Source of the DNA: Nageia nagi
Lineage: Eukaryota > Pinophyta
DNA: 64,000 nt
Assembly (NCBI GenBank): GCA_050084985.1
Contig: JBITNC010000001.1
Span: forward strand, 86,676,001-86,740,000
Reading direction: 5' to 3'
Part shown: positions 37,242 to 48,531 of the stretch, in pieces
Layout of the letters: each line of letters opens with the position of its first letter
Numbering within the stretch: the first letter of the stretch is position 1
Position numbers and translations under genes: made by a program
Notes under the pieces: model-generated
What the model was told of the DNA's origin: nothing
Database searches by the model: none
The model's input: the letters and a program-made list of their open reading frames with translations, nothing else

Positions 37242-37454
37242 GTGATAACCACAAAAGGACACTTATGTATCTTCAAAACTATATCCTTAATAACTCTAGT
37301 AGTTTTAATTAGGGTTGAGTCTAACTACAACACTCCTATAGATGTTCTAGTGAGAGGTAGCCCCATTACATCACATACTACTTTAGGCATGATGGTAGTG
37401 GCTGCTTTGAAATCAACTAGACAATTATGTAGCACATACCCATTGACCTCTAAA
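37242..37454 (-). pseudogene. protease remnant of the 18.5-kb element, cut by the copia insertion
   Basis: Reads EVNGYVLHNCLVDFKAATTI, then MPKVVCDVMGLPLTRTSIGV. This fits a Tat-type retropepsin except that the active-site DSGA is now DFKA. It ends at the TSD of the copia element, so its N-terminal side continues from 42807. Confidence 0.75.
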
Positions 37455-38121
37455 TGTTAGAAAATGCAGACTATGACCAGCTAGCTGGCCAACCAGCTAG
37501 ACTCTGGTGATTGACATCAGACTGATAGCTGATCTGAAGGATACTGACCTGGTAATGCCAACCGATCTGCAGGGCACCTGCTAGAAAATAGAGAACAGTT
37601 ACTTTCTCGTTTGACATCAAATTTCAGTTGCTAAAAAGCCATGACACCTGTTTATCAATTACAGAAGGGTTGGGGGTTACCTAACAACCTTCCAGATCCA
37701 ACTTGGGTTTAAGTTGGGTTGGTTTGTACCTATAAATAAGAGGCTTGAGTTGAGGCATGTAATATGTAGTTTTGACAGCAATTGTGAAGTAGATTGTGAT
37801 TGTAGTTTGATGTCTTATGTAGATAGTATGTGAGAGAGATTGTAGTGAGGCTTTGTTGTAACTCTAAAGTGAAGGTTGTAGCAAGATTATGCTACTGGTT
37901 TGTTGCTTGGAGGACTTGAAGAATGATATGTAAAAGGGTTGAAAGCTTCTCCGTGGATGTAGCCTACACTGGGTGAACCACGTTATCTCTTGTGTCTCTC
38001 TTATGTGATTGATGTTCATGGTTGTTTGATTTCAGTAGTATGCTCAAATGTTGTTTCTTTTTGCCAAGGACCAGAAGAATTGTGAATGCTCTTAATTATA
38101 TAAACTTATTAAATCCTAACA
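37455..38121 (+). repeat. copia 5' LTR
   Basis: TGTTAGAAAATG ... ATCCTAACA. A TATA box TATAAATA at 37731-37738 should begin the element's transcript; the same box is at 42416-42423 in the other LTR. Confidence 0.96.
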
Positions 38122-38123
38122 AG

Positions 38124-38135
38124 TGGTATCAGAGC
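38124..38135 (+). other. copia primer-binding site
   Basis: TGGTATCAGAGC, complementary to the 3' end of initiator-Met tRNA, two bases after the LTR. Confidence 0.95.
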
Positions 38136-38199
38136 TTGTTGTTGTGTTGGGATTTTGTTGGTGAATCTTGTGTGTAGATTGGAAACCAGGAAGAGCACT

Positions 38200-41100
38200 A
38201 TGGCAGAAGAAGGGAGGCTGAAGGTGGAAAGATTTAATGGGCAAGGTTTTTAGTTTTGGAAAATGCAAATGGAAGACTACCTCTACCAAAAGGATCTCTA
38301 TCAACCTCTAGAAGATAAGAGTAAGAAACCCACTTCTATGAGTGATGAAGAATGGAACTTGTTGGATAGAAAGGCTTTGGGAGCTGTAAGACTTTGTTTA
38401 AGTTCTAGTGTAACTTTCAATATTTCCAATGAAAAAACTACTAAAGGTGTAATGGATAAGCTTGCTAAAATGTATGAAAAACCATCTGCCTCAAACAAAG
38501 TATACTTAATGAAGAAATTGTTTAACATGAAGATGAATGAAGGTAGTTCAGTTTAGGACCATGTTAATGAATTCAACACAATCACAAATCAATTAACTTC
38601 AATAAGTTTAGAATTTGAAGATGAAGTAAGGGCTTTGTTAATTCTATGTTCACTTCCGGATAATTGGAATAGCTTTGTTATGGCGGTTAGTAATTCTTCT
38701 TCTAATGCAAAATTGATCTTTGATGAAGTTGTTGGAACAATTCTAAGTGAGGACATGAGGAGAAAGTCCACGGGAGAATGCTCCAATGCTGCTCTCATAG
38801 TAGAGGCAAGAGGAAGATCAAAGGAAAGAAGGAGAAGCAAGTCAAGAAGAAAATCGCAAGGAAGGTCAAAATCAAAAGGTAAAACTAAATTGGAATGTTG
38901 GCATTATGGTAAAAAGGGTCACATTAAAAGGGATTGTTGGAATAGTAAAAGAAAAGAAAGTGAAAGTAGTAATTATAATAATAAAAGCACAAGTAACCAA
39001 GAGGCAAATATTGTTGGTGAATTAATTCAAGATGCTTTAATCATGTCTAATGAAAAGAATGATGATTATTGGGTTCTTGATTCGGGTGCTTCATATCATG
39101 CTACTCCACATAAGAACTATTTTTCAAATTACACACATGGTGACTTTGGTCAAGTATTATTAGGTAATGAACACCCATGCAAGATTGTTGGTATTGGCAA
39201 TATAACAATGAAATTACCTAATGGAACATAATGGACTCTTAATGAAGCTAGACACATTCCAGATCTTAAAAGAAATCTTATATCAACAAGTAAATTGGAT
39301 AAGGAGGGCTATGTGATGACATTCGAGGATGCTAGTTGGAAAGTAACTAAAGGTTCAATGGTATTTGCAAAGGGAAATTTGGTGGGGTCTCTTTATTTGC
39401 TCACAAATGTCTTTGATTATTCATTGAATCTTGTTTCAATAGGCAATGATACATCACTATGGCATAATAGACTTGGACATATGAGTGAGAAAGGTATGAA
39501 AATATTACACTCTAATGGTTCACTCCCTAATCTTAAAGAAGTTGATTTAGGATTTTGTGAAGATTGTGTGTATGGAAAGCAAAAAAGGGTTAATTTTCTT
39601 AAAGTTGGCAAAGAAAAGAAGAGTCACAAATTAGAGCTTGTTCATACGGATGTGTGGGGTCCTACACAGGTTTGCTCACTTGGGGGCTCATCTTATTTTG
39701 TCACTTTTATTGATGATTGTACCAGGAAGACATGGGTATACTATATTAAAAAGAAATCTGATGTGTTTGAAACATTTAAGAGGTGGAAGGCATTGGTTGA
39801 GAATGAAACTAATTCTAAGTTGAAATGTCTTAAGTCCGATAATGGTGGGGAATTTTGCAATAATGAGTTTGATTCATTTTGTTCACACAATGGCATTAGA
39901 AGGATTAAGGTGGTTCCTAGAACTCCATAAGAAAATGGGGTTGCAAAAAGAATGAATAGGACTATCTTGGAAAGGGCTAGAAGTATGAGGATACATGCTG
40001 GGTTTTCTTTGAATCTTTGGGCTGATGCCATTAACACTGTTGTTTATTTGATTAACAGGGGTCCATCTATGGCTTTAGATGGAGCCATTCCAGAGGAGAT
40101 GTGGACAGGTAAAAAGGTGAATTACTCATTCTTGAGAGTCTTTGGTTGTGAGGCTTTTGCACATGTTGATAAAGAGGATAGAAAGAAACTTGATGCAAAA
40201 TCACAAAAATGCTATTTTGTTGGATATGGTGTTAATGATTTGGGATATAGGTTATGGGATGTTGATAACCATAAAATCATTAGAAGTAGAGATGTTGTAT
40301 TCAATGAGAAAAGCATGTATAAAGATAGATTGCAAAATGTTGAGGAACCCAAGTTTGTATCTCTAGAAGATGTTGATCAATATAAGGGTCTTGATAATAA
40401 TAATGTTCAAGCACCTCCACCACAAACACCTCAAACTTTGTCACTTAGAAGGTCCTCAAGGACTAGAAATCCTCCTGAATGATACTCTCCTGCTCTTTAT
40501 CATATTCTTTATACTGATGGTGGTGAACCTGAATGTTTTGATGAAGCTATGCAGGGTGATACACAGATTAAGTGGGAGCATGCTATGAAGGAGGAGATGG
40601 ACTCCTTACTTAAGAATCAAACTTGGAGTTTGGTTGAGCTTCCAGAGGGTAAGAAGGCACTTACTAACAAATGGGTGTACAGGATAAAGGAAGAGGTAGA
40701 TGGGTGACAAAGGTACAAGGAAAGACTTGTGGTAAAAGGTTTTGAATAGAAAAAAGGTATAGATTATGATGAGATCTTTTCTCTAGTTGTTAAAATGACC
40801 TCGATTAGAGCAATATTGAGTCTTGTTGCTATTGAAAACTTGTTTCTTGAACAATTGGATGTAAAGATAGCTTTCCTTCATGGGGATTTGGAGGAGGATA
40901 TTTATATGCATCAACCCGAAGGTTTTGAGGTCAAAGGTAAAGAAGGGTATGTATGTAAATTGGAAAAGAGCTTGTACGGTTTGAAGCAAGCACCTAGGCA
41001 ATGGTATCATAAGTTTGACACTTTCATGATAATAAATAAATTTGTAAGATGTCAATCTGATCATTGTGTGTATGTAAAGAAGACAACAAATGGCAACTAT

Positions 41101-42078
41101 GTAATCTTGCTTTTATATGTGGATGATATGTTGGTAGCAGGATCTAGTATGCAAGATATTGTTGATCTTAAGGAAAAGTTGGCTAATACTTTTGAAATGA
41201 AGGATTTGGGTGAAGCTAAACAAATACTTGGAATGAAAATAACAAGAGATAAACAAAACCACTTGCTTAGACTAAGTCAAGAAGACTATATTGATAAAAT
41301 TCTTAAAAGGTTCAATATGAATAATGCAAAATCTGTAACTACACCATTGGCAAAGCATTTTAAACTCACCAAACATTTAAGTCCTAAGATAGATAAGGAA
41401 AAGGAGTACATGACTAAAGTTCCCTATGCTTCAGCAGTTGGGAGTTTAATGTATGCAATGGTGTGCACTAGACCAAATATAGCACAAGCAATGGGAGTGG
41501 TTAGTAGATTCATGAATAATCTAGGAAAAGGGCATTGGGAAGCAGTTAAATGGATCCTTAGGTATTTAAGGGGTACTTCTCATTACTCTTTATGTTTTGG
41601 TGGATCTAACTCTTGTTTGCAAGGTTATGTTGATTCTGACATGGCAGGTGATATAGATGGTGGGAGAAGCACTATAGGATATGTGTTTACCATTGGAGGT
41701 ACAGCGATGAGTTAGATTTCAAAGCTCCAACAGGTTGTGGCTCTCTCCACTACTAAGGTAGAGTATGTTGCGATCACGGAGGCAAGTAAAGAATTGATTT
41801 GGTTGAAGAGATTAATGGAGGAATTGGGAAAGGTGCAGGAGGATGTGAAGCTATGGAGTGATAGCTAGAGTGCCATTCATCTTGCAAAGAACTCAGCCTT
41901 CCATTCAAGAACCAAGCATATCAAATTGAGGTATCACTTCATCAGGGTAGTGTTGGAGGATGGTTCAGTTAGTTTGGGGAAGATTCACACGTCTCAAAAT
42001 CCTACAGACATGTTCACTAAAGTTGTTACAAAGGAGAAGTTGGGCTCTTGCTCAACTTGGATTGGTCTTAAGGAGTAA
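38200..42078 (+). pseudogene. copia gag-pol polyprotein, nine internal stops
   Basis: One frame of 1292 codons with no frameshift runs from ATG at 38200 (MAEEGRLKVERFNG) to TAA at 42076. In order: gag; zinc knuckle near residue 233, with CWHY where CWHC is expected; protease DSGAS near 294; integrase with its HHCC finger (HNRLGH ... CEDC) and catalytic Asp, Asp and Glu (HTDVWGP, SDNGGEF, ENGVAKR); reverse transcriptase with YVDD near 973; RNase H (YVDSDMAGD, KVEYVA, DS*SAIHLAKN). Stops lie at 38251, 38554, 39229, 39928, 40480, 40705, 40747, 41713 and 41866. Most fall where relatives have Gln, Arg or Trp, so single C-to-T type changes explain them. The catalytic residues survive, but full-length protein cannot be made. 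Confidence 0.96.
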
Positions 42079-42128
42079 AGGCCCAGATGAGAAGTTTTTT
42101 GACCCTTGTTGCAGAGGAAGAAGTCTCC

Positions 42129-42139
42129 AAGTGGGAGAT
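42129..42139 (+). other. copia polypurine tract
   Basis: AAGTGGGAGAT directly before the 3' LTR, the usual copia plus-strand primer. Confidence 0.88.
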
Positions 42140-42806
42140 TGTTAGAAAATGGAGACTATGACTAGCCAATCGACCAACCGGCTAGACTCTAGCGATTGAC
42201 ATCAGACTGATAGCCGATCTGAAGGATACCAACCTGGTAATGCCAACCGGTCTACAGGGCACCTGCTACAAAATAAAGAACAGTTACTTTCTCATTTGAC
42301 ATCAAATTTTAGTTGCCAAGGAGCCATGACACCTGTTTATCAGTTACAGAAGGGTTGGGGGTTACCTAACAACCTTCCAGATCCAACTTGGGTTTAAGTT
42401 GGGTTGGTTTGTACCTATAAATAAGAGGCTTGAGTTGAGGCATGTAATATGTAGTTTTGACAGCAATTGTGAAGTAGATTGTGATTGTAGTTTGATGTCT
42501 TATGTAGATAGTATGTGAGAGAGATTGTAGTGAGGCTTTGTTGTAACTCCAAAGTGAAGGTTGTAGCAAGATTATGCTGCTGTTTTGTTGCTTGGAGGAC
42601 TTGAAGAATGATATGTAAAAGGGTTGAAAGCTTCTCCATGGATGTAGCCTACACTGGGTGAACCACGTTATCTCTTGTGTCTCTCTTATGTGATTGATGT
42701 TCATGGTTGTTTAATTTCAGTAGTATGCTTAAATGTTGTTTCTTTTTGCCAAGGACCAAAAGAATTGTGAATGCTCTTGCTTATATAAACTTATTAAATC
42801 CTAACA
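42140..42806 (+). repeat. copia 3' LTR
   Basis: 667 bp, the same length as the 5' LTR. By eye about 32 differences, mostly transitions, with about 23 of them in the first third. Confidence 0.96.
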
Positions 42807-42811
42807 CTAAA

Positions 42812-44731
42812 GTCATATAAAAAGCTAGTGGTTTATTTTTTCCCATCCTTGGATATTTATATGTCTCAAACAAATTCAACACCCTATCCATTCCTTAATT
42901 TAATGCTATAAGAGATTCCCTTAGAAAATTGATTTGCCCATGGATTTTTAAAGCATCAAATAAAGATATATTTGAAGGGGTTCTCTTTAATTCTTCCAAA
43001 TATTGAAATCATGAACAATTGGAGACTTACCTTCTTTGTCAACAAACCTTTGTTAAAATTGCTAAATATCATCCCTCCTTTGATGCCTAGTGAATGAGGG
43101 GAACCTTAACTTTTAGACCATCTAATCATTGACTTCATCAACTTTAGGCATTTGTCTAGCCTTTGGAACTAGAAATTTATGAGATGCAACCTTTTTTGGG
43201 AGTGTTTTGTTTGTAGAATCGAGAGCTATATCAAGATCTTAGAGGTTACTAGATCATGACCTTTTGAAGATTCAGCACTTTATCTAGTAGATTTGATACA
43301 TAAGGACTCTTTGCAAACCTTGTTTCTACAGCAAAAACACCTACATTGATTGGGGTGAAATTCATCAAATTTACATTTTGACTCATGTCATCAACCATGC
43401 TAGGTGGAGGAATTCCTCCACTTTTAGATAAGTACTCCTGATATTGATATATAGGGTAATAATTTTGTTCATGAGCATCATTGTAAGCCAAACATAAGCC
43501 TACTATCTATTTGAAAGAAGAAGCTTGATCTGTATCTTCTATTAACACATGCTGATTTTGAGCTTTTGCTATAGCTGGATATGGGAATCTCTTAGCATTA
43601 TTTTGTCTACTCAAGAGAGTGATCTGGTTTGCCATGTTCCTACACAAAGCTTTCAATTCTTGTATCTCACTTTGAGAGGAAGCTACTTGATTTATCCCTA
43701 ACTGATGTGGGGTTGGTAAAGCTAGAGGAGCTCTTGGGGCAAGCAAGGCTAATGGGAATTATTGAGCCAATGCAAGAATACTAGCCAGAGGCAGAGCCAT
43801 ACAAATTTCTAAGGGTTTTATTGATTGGTTTTGTGGCAACATTAGAAAATATGGCATTGGTATGTGGTTGGGTAGTTTTTCCATCGAAATGAGATAAGCT
43901 TTAGCAAACATTGCTTATCTATAGACTCCAAAAAAGTGGTTACTCTAGAATTTTGAATTTGTAAAGAGAGATCTAGGGGAAAGGCTCTCAAATAATACAT
44001 CAAAGCTTGAGATTCCTGGGGTCTAACTAATATCAGAACCCTTTTCCAAGATTTTTGGAACCTAATATTAAAATCTAGAATATTCTTCTATTCATGTCTT
44101 TTGATAGAGGTGAATTGAGTTAGTAAGGAGAAGGGGTCTAGTACTTCATTAAATTCCAAGATGAAAGGCTCTACCAAATGAGCCTAAGAAGTTATAGATT
44201 TGCTAGTAAGGCTTCTATACCAATAAAAAACCTTGCCCTTGAAAGATTATGCTAGCAGTCTTACCATGACATCTTCATGTTGAATATTATGGAGCTTAGC
44301 TAGATTGGCTACATCCACACAATGTTCATAAGCTATCTTCTCCATGGTGGCATCAAACTCAAGATATCATGCAATGTACCTAGAGCCAAAGGTACCCCAA
44401 CATCCCATGCAAGATAGATATTTGGAGTAGGATTAGCCATTTTAGGAGGAGCAGTCTTAGTATGAAGGTTGAATGGTACTATTTTGAATAGATATTCTAA
44501 AGTGTTGATACTATTCAAAGATCTAGACTTAATTATGGTCTTTCTTCTAAAAGTACGAAGCACTTTAAAAATTGAGACCTCTTTAGCTATTTTGAATTTT
44601 GATCTTATCCACATAAACTCTAATAACAACTAAAGAATTTAGGTTTAGAAAGTAGTAATGAGAACTATAAATCCACCTTGATACATACCATCAAAATTGC
44701 TTCTAGCAGAGTCATCAATGAAATTTTTCAT
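42812..44731 (-). pseudogene. gag of the 18.5-kb element
   Basis: Gag starts near 44629 and reads APPKMANPTPNIYLAWDVGV in its N-terminal part. The capsid follows at about 44260-43980: EDVMVRL, GKVFYWYRSLTSKSI, then KNILDFNIRFQKSWKRV. Linker segments at 43746-43507 (KALCRNMANQITLLSRQNN) and 43491-43249 follow. Stops and frame changes are present. The reading continues left into the copia insertion. Confidence 0.78.
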
Positions 44732-44749
44732 GTCCCATCAGGAATGCCA
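44732..44749 (-). other. primer-binding site of the 18.5-kb element
   Basis: TGGCATTCCTGATGGGAC on the minus strand, ten bases inside the 5' LTR. It resembles the TGGCGACTC...GGGGAC primer site of Tat-type elements. Confidence 0.65.
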
Positions 44750-44759
44750 AAAGATATAC

Positions 44760-46427
44760 TATTGACGGAAATTAAGTAATATATACACTCTTGGGTAATT
44801 CAACTAAAGTATATAATGAATAAGCTAACATAGTAACCTAATCTCTAAACTAGGCCAGTTCCTTATCCATTAGGTGCAAATGAAAAGAGTAAATAATAGG
44901 AAAAAATGAAAGAGGATAGAGTGCAAGAAATAAAATAAAAGAGATAGGGAGCAAGAGTAAAGCAAAAGGGGCAAATCACTAGTTCAATGTAGGCTTTCAC
45001 ATAGCATGAAACCTTGGCAAGAATCTAATGTAGTAGTCATGGTGTAAGATTTCATTCTTTAAATTATTCTTCAGCTTAACTCTTCCATATAAGTAGACAT
45101 AGTTATACCAACAACTTATTGTTATCATTTAGGAAATATCCATTACTTGCCATAATATAACCAAATTAAAAATAATAACACCAAGTGTTGGACAAGAAAG
45201 GTCAAGATGGCATTGTATAACTGATAGAACAAAAGGTCTTAGAAAATAAATACAAGGGGCAATACTAGGGATTTTGACCCTTTTTTCTTATCTTCAACTA
45301 AATTTATACTAGACTAGAGTGGTTACAAAAATATTGAAACAAAATAGTTACAAAATGGCCCAAAGATTCTAGCCTTCTTTTAATCAACAACTAACTATCC
45401 CTACCACATGGCATTTTATTTCTAAAAACTAAAAGGTCTAAAATTATAACTGCCTCTAAATTATGATGCACATGCTTCCTAGGTGCTATTTAAACTTGTA
45501 TTACAATTACAAAAGGTTCTCTAACCAACTATGGTGATTTTGGAGTTTCTTCATCTTCTAGTGGTTATTTTGGAGCCTTCTTGATCTTTGACACATGTTT
45601 CAAAGTTCTTTGGTGAAGTTTTGCTTGGGCAAAGATTTATTTTATAATTGGTTTTTAGACCATCTGATTTGAAAGTTATTTTTATTTTTGTTGATTTCAC
45701 TTCCTTTTTGCACCTTTGTAAGGTGAAACAAATAACTTTGAGAGATTTTAGTCTTACTTGTGACATCATCCTTCTTTGAACCCATTCTTTTGGTTGAAAT
45801 GGGCTTCACTTTACTTCACTAATGTTACATTCTTTCATGCTCTATAATCAATTGACTTAGCTACCATGAAACCTTTAACACTACTTATTAACATCATTAC
45901 TCTCGAGGTTCAATTTTAAATGAGCCTTTACTCTATTGACATCACTTCCTTTTATGCCCAAAAACACTTAGCCATCATGAAACTTTTAGCATTAACTACT
46001 GATGTCACTACTCTTAGGGTTGAATTTTAGATGAGCCTTTACTTTGTTAACATCACTTCCTTTTATACCCTAGAACACTTAGTCATCATAGAACTTTTAA
46101 CACTACTTGCTAACATCACTACTTTGGGGGTTTGATTTTAGATGAGCCACTATTCTGCTAACATCACTTCCTTCTTATGTCCCAAAACACTTAGCTATCA
46201 TGGAACTTTTAGCATTACTTATTGATGTCACTACTCTCAAGGTTTGATTTTAGATGAGCCTCTACTCTGTTGACATCATTCCCTTTTTATTTCCTAAAAA
46301 TTGCTATAATTAATGCATTTTCTCGTCAAAACTATTTGAAAGCTTGCTGAAACACTCTTCTTTTAGATAAGTAAGGACAACATGCGCTGGAAAGCCACTA
46401 GGGTGTTGGGCTATGTATGCATATATA
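44760..46427 (-). repeat. 5' LTR of the 18.5-kb element
   Basis: 1668 bp, partner of 27885-29545, followed by the TSD ATATG at 46428-46432. The terminal CA (plus-strand end) has become TA. Confidence 0.92.
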
Positions 46428-46432
46428 ATATG

Positions 46433-46480
46433 CATGTGATGTTTTCTTGCGAGCTATAAGTTCTAGAAAATTACAAATCA
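46433..46480 (+). repeat. right LTR of TRIM-like element, last part
   Basis: CATGTGATGTTTTCTTG...ATTACAAATCA matches the end of the left LTR (26740-26786), showing where the interrupted LTR resumes. Confidence 0.88.
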
Positions 46481-47380
46481 CTTACCCTCTATTTTCTCTA
46501 GATTGGCTCTAATTGTTCTTTACATTCTTTGCATTTCTTTGCACATTATAAGCTAGTCAAAATTTCATCATAATTAGGAGGGATTCCTTGCATTTAATTG
46601 AGGGTAAATTAACTTTGCATCTTATTTACTTTGCACATTATATCATTTGCATCATTAATCACATTAATATGAAGAACACTAAGGCACATAGACCTTCTCT
46701 CTATGGCCCTTACTCACACTTGGAGGTCATTACCAAGGTGAGCACACAAAAGTGCATAAAACATGCATTTTTATTTCTTTCCACTATAAATTTAACTTTA
46801 GCCATAAACACATATATAGAATCATTTTATAAAAATGAAACAATATGAAATAACATAAAAGAAATATTCATTAACAAGATAAAAATCCAATTAAATATCA
46901 AAGCACTAAGCAAGATCATCACTATTGCCATCAATAACTATTAGGCTTATCATGTAGGATTTCCATATTGAAAAATCATAAAGTTTTAATTTTTTAATTA
47001 CATATATTTAATATAATATCCTAATCAAAATTCTAGGCTATTTGTTTATTTTCTTACCATTATTTAGCACATTGTATTTTGCTTTTACATAGAATTTTCT
47101 TTATTGTATTTTATCTCACCAAATACACATCTTAAATAATAGAAATTAATCCTTTTTGAGGATATATATATCCTTTAATATGTATGGTCAAAACTAGGTC
47201 CAATACTCCACAATCATCATATTCATCATAATAATCTTCTCATCATATACCAAAACTTACCTCATTACTTCATCTATCATTTCTTCAATATCTTAAGAAT
47301 CATCATATGTTTTCAAACATCCCTCAAGAATCAAAAGAACAATTCATCAATGATATAAGTATTCAATATCAAATGGCATT
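46481..47380. other. AT-rich spacer, nothing recognised
   Basis: About 0.9 kb. One open run at 46588-46848 has no recognisable pattern and is probably chance. Confidence 0.4.
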
Positions 47381-48120
47381 TATTTTTGAATAATTTCAAA
47401 TTCAACAAATCCAACAACAAATCATGCCATCAACTTCTCATGTGCAAACATTGATCCATAATTTTGATGCATAATATCATGATCCTTAAGATTCATCAAC
47501 ATATAATTAAAGTTAGAAGTTTAAATACCCAAGTGAATTTTGAAATATATTATATGTGGCTCCTCAACCATATTTTGTATCAACATCACTAATTATTGTA
47601 ACTCATCATTAATCTCACCAATGCAATAATTTTCATCACCATTACACTTAGTCAAATCATTATCACAAGTAAGTCTTTCTCAACAAGTATAACATGCACA
47701 ATAACCTATAATTAATCTTGGATTACCATCATATCATCAAAATCAAGCTAGGACATCTAGTGCCTAGGCTACTAATGCTCTAAGTAAATATGTTATGCAA
47801 TCAAATGCTATGATTATACAAAATCAAAATGTTTCACAAGGTGTAGTATTACATCAAAATATAAAGCCCTTGAGTCAAAATTAATATAAACAAAAATAAA
47901 TTTCTTAAGTTTTTCAAATTAATCCTTGTTATTAAACAAACCAACAATATCAACAAATCAGTTTTCATCAAGAAAATAATCAAGGAATCATACATCAACC
48001 AATCTCAAGTTATCAAAATCAACATCAAGATCAATCCTCTCATCAAACAATTTAGTCAAATCAAAAACAAAATCATATCAACATGTCAATCAAAATCAAG
48101 AATCATATCATAATCAAAGT
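47381..48120 (+). pseudogene. glutamine-rich coding relic
   Basis: One strand reads as a Gln/Asn/Ser-rich protein: FQIQQIQQQIMPSTSH, later SKYVMQSNAMIIQNQNVSQG and QYQQISFHQENNQGIIHQP. Many stops are TAA or TAG where neighbours have CAA or CAG, as expected if a Gln-rich frame decayed by C-to-T changes. The family is unknown; a retroelement gag or transposon-encoded DNA-binding protein would fit. Confidence 0.4.
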
Positions 48121-48531
48121 TAAGGGTGGATCAATTAAATGGCTTAACCAATCATACATTACATGGCTATTTAGCAAAATATGGCCATATAGAATCTATA
48201 TTTTGCCATGCCAAAGAGTCGATTGGATGTATCATATTGCTATTCAGACTATAGTGTTGGGAATCATACATCAACCAATCTCAATCTATAAAAATCAACA
48301 TCAAGTTCAATCCTCTCATAAAATAATTCAATCAAATAAAAATACAAAATCATATCAATATGTTAATCAAAATCAAGCATCATATCATAATAAAAGTTAA
48401 GAGTGTATCAATAAAATGGCTTAACCAGTCGCACATTACGTGGCTCTTTAGCAAAATATGGCCACATAGAATCTATATTTTTCTAGAAAATCAATTGGAT
48501 GTCTCATATTTCTATTCAACCTATAGTGCTA
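47984..48531. repeat. tandem duplication, 2 x about 275 bp
   Basis: Units 47984-48258 and 48259-48531. Each holds the end of the Gln-rich relic on the plus strand followed by a TNP2 transposase piece on the minus strand. The start of a third unit may follow at 48532. Confidence 0.88.

Larger units (their letters stand above)
37455..42806 (+). mobile_element. Ty1/copia element, full length
   Basis: 5352 bp with two 667-bp LTRs and a perfect TSD CTAAA (37450-37454 and 42807-42811). It has a perfect 12-base initiator-Met primer site, a polypurine tract, and one gag-pol frame. It is the youngest of the three nested elements, since it interrupts the 18.5-kb gypsy between gag and protease. Confidence 0.97.
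27885..46427 (-). mobile_element. 18.5-kb Ty3/gypsy element (Tat/Ogre-like) with extra 3' ORF
   Basis: A full-length element with long LTRs and a perfect ATATG TSD, read right to left. Order: 5' LTR, primer site, gag, protease, archaeal-type RNase H remnant, reverse transcriptase, RNase H, integrase, an extra ORF of about 3 kb, 3' LTR. A copia element sits between gag and protease; without it the element is about 13.2 kb. The large size, the primer site of type TGGCNNTCC and the second RNase H point to the Tat/Ogre group. All coding regions are broken. Confidence 0.9.
25729..46480 (+). mobile_element. TRIM-like non-autonomous LTR element, split by an 18.5-kb insertion
   Basis: Left LTR 25729-26786, internal region 26787-26951, right LTR 26952-27884 continued at 46433-46480. 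The internal region is only 165 bp. It consists of the initiator-Met primer site TGGTATTAGAG (26789-26799), about 130 bp of filler, and a purine-rich tract GGGGAGG just before the right LTR. It codes for nothing, so it must have borrowed enzymes. The right LTR lacks about 63 bp that the left has. Outer flanks are TTTAT and CTTAC, a possible TSD altered by two C/T changes. Its LTRs are longer than typical TRIM LTRs. Confidence 0.85.
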
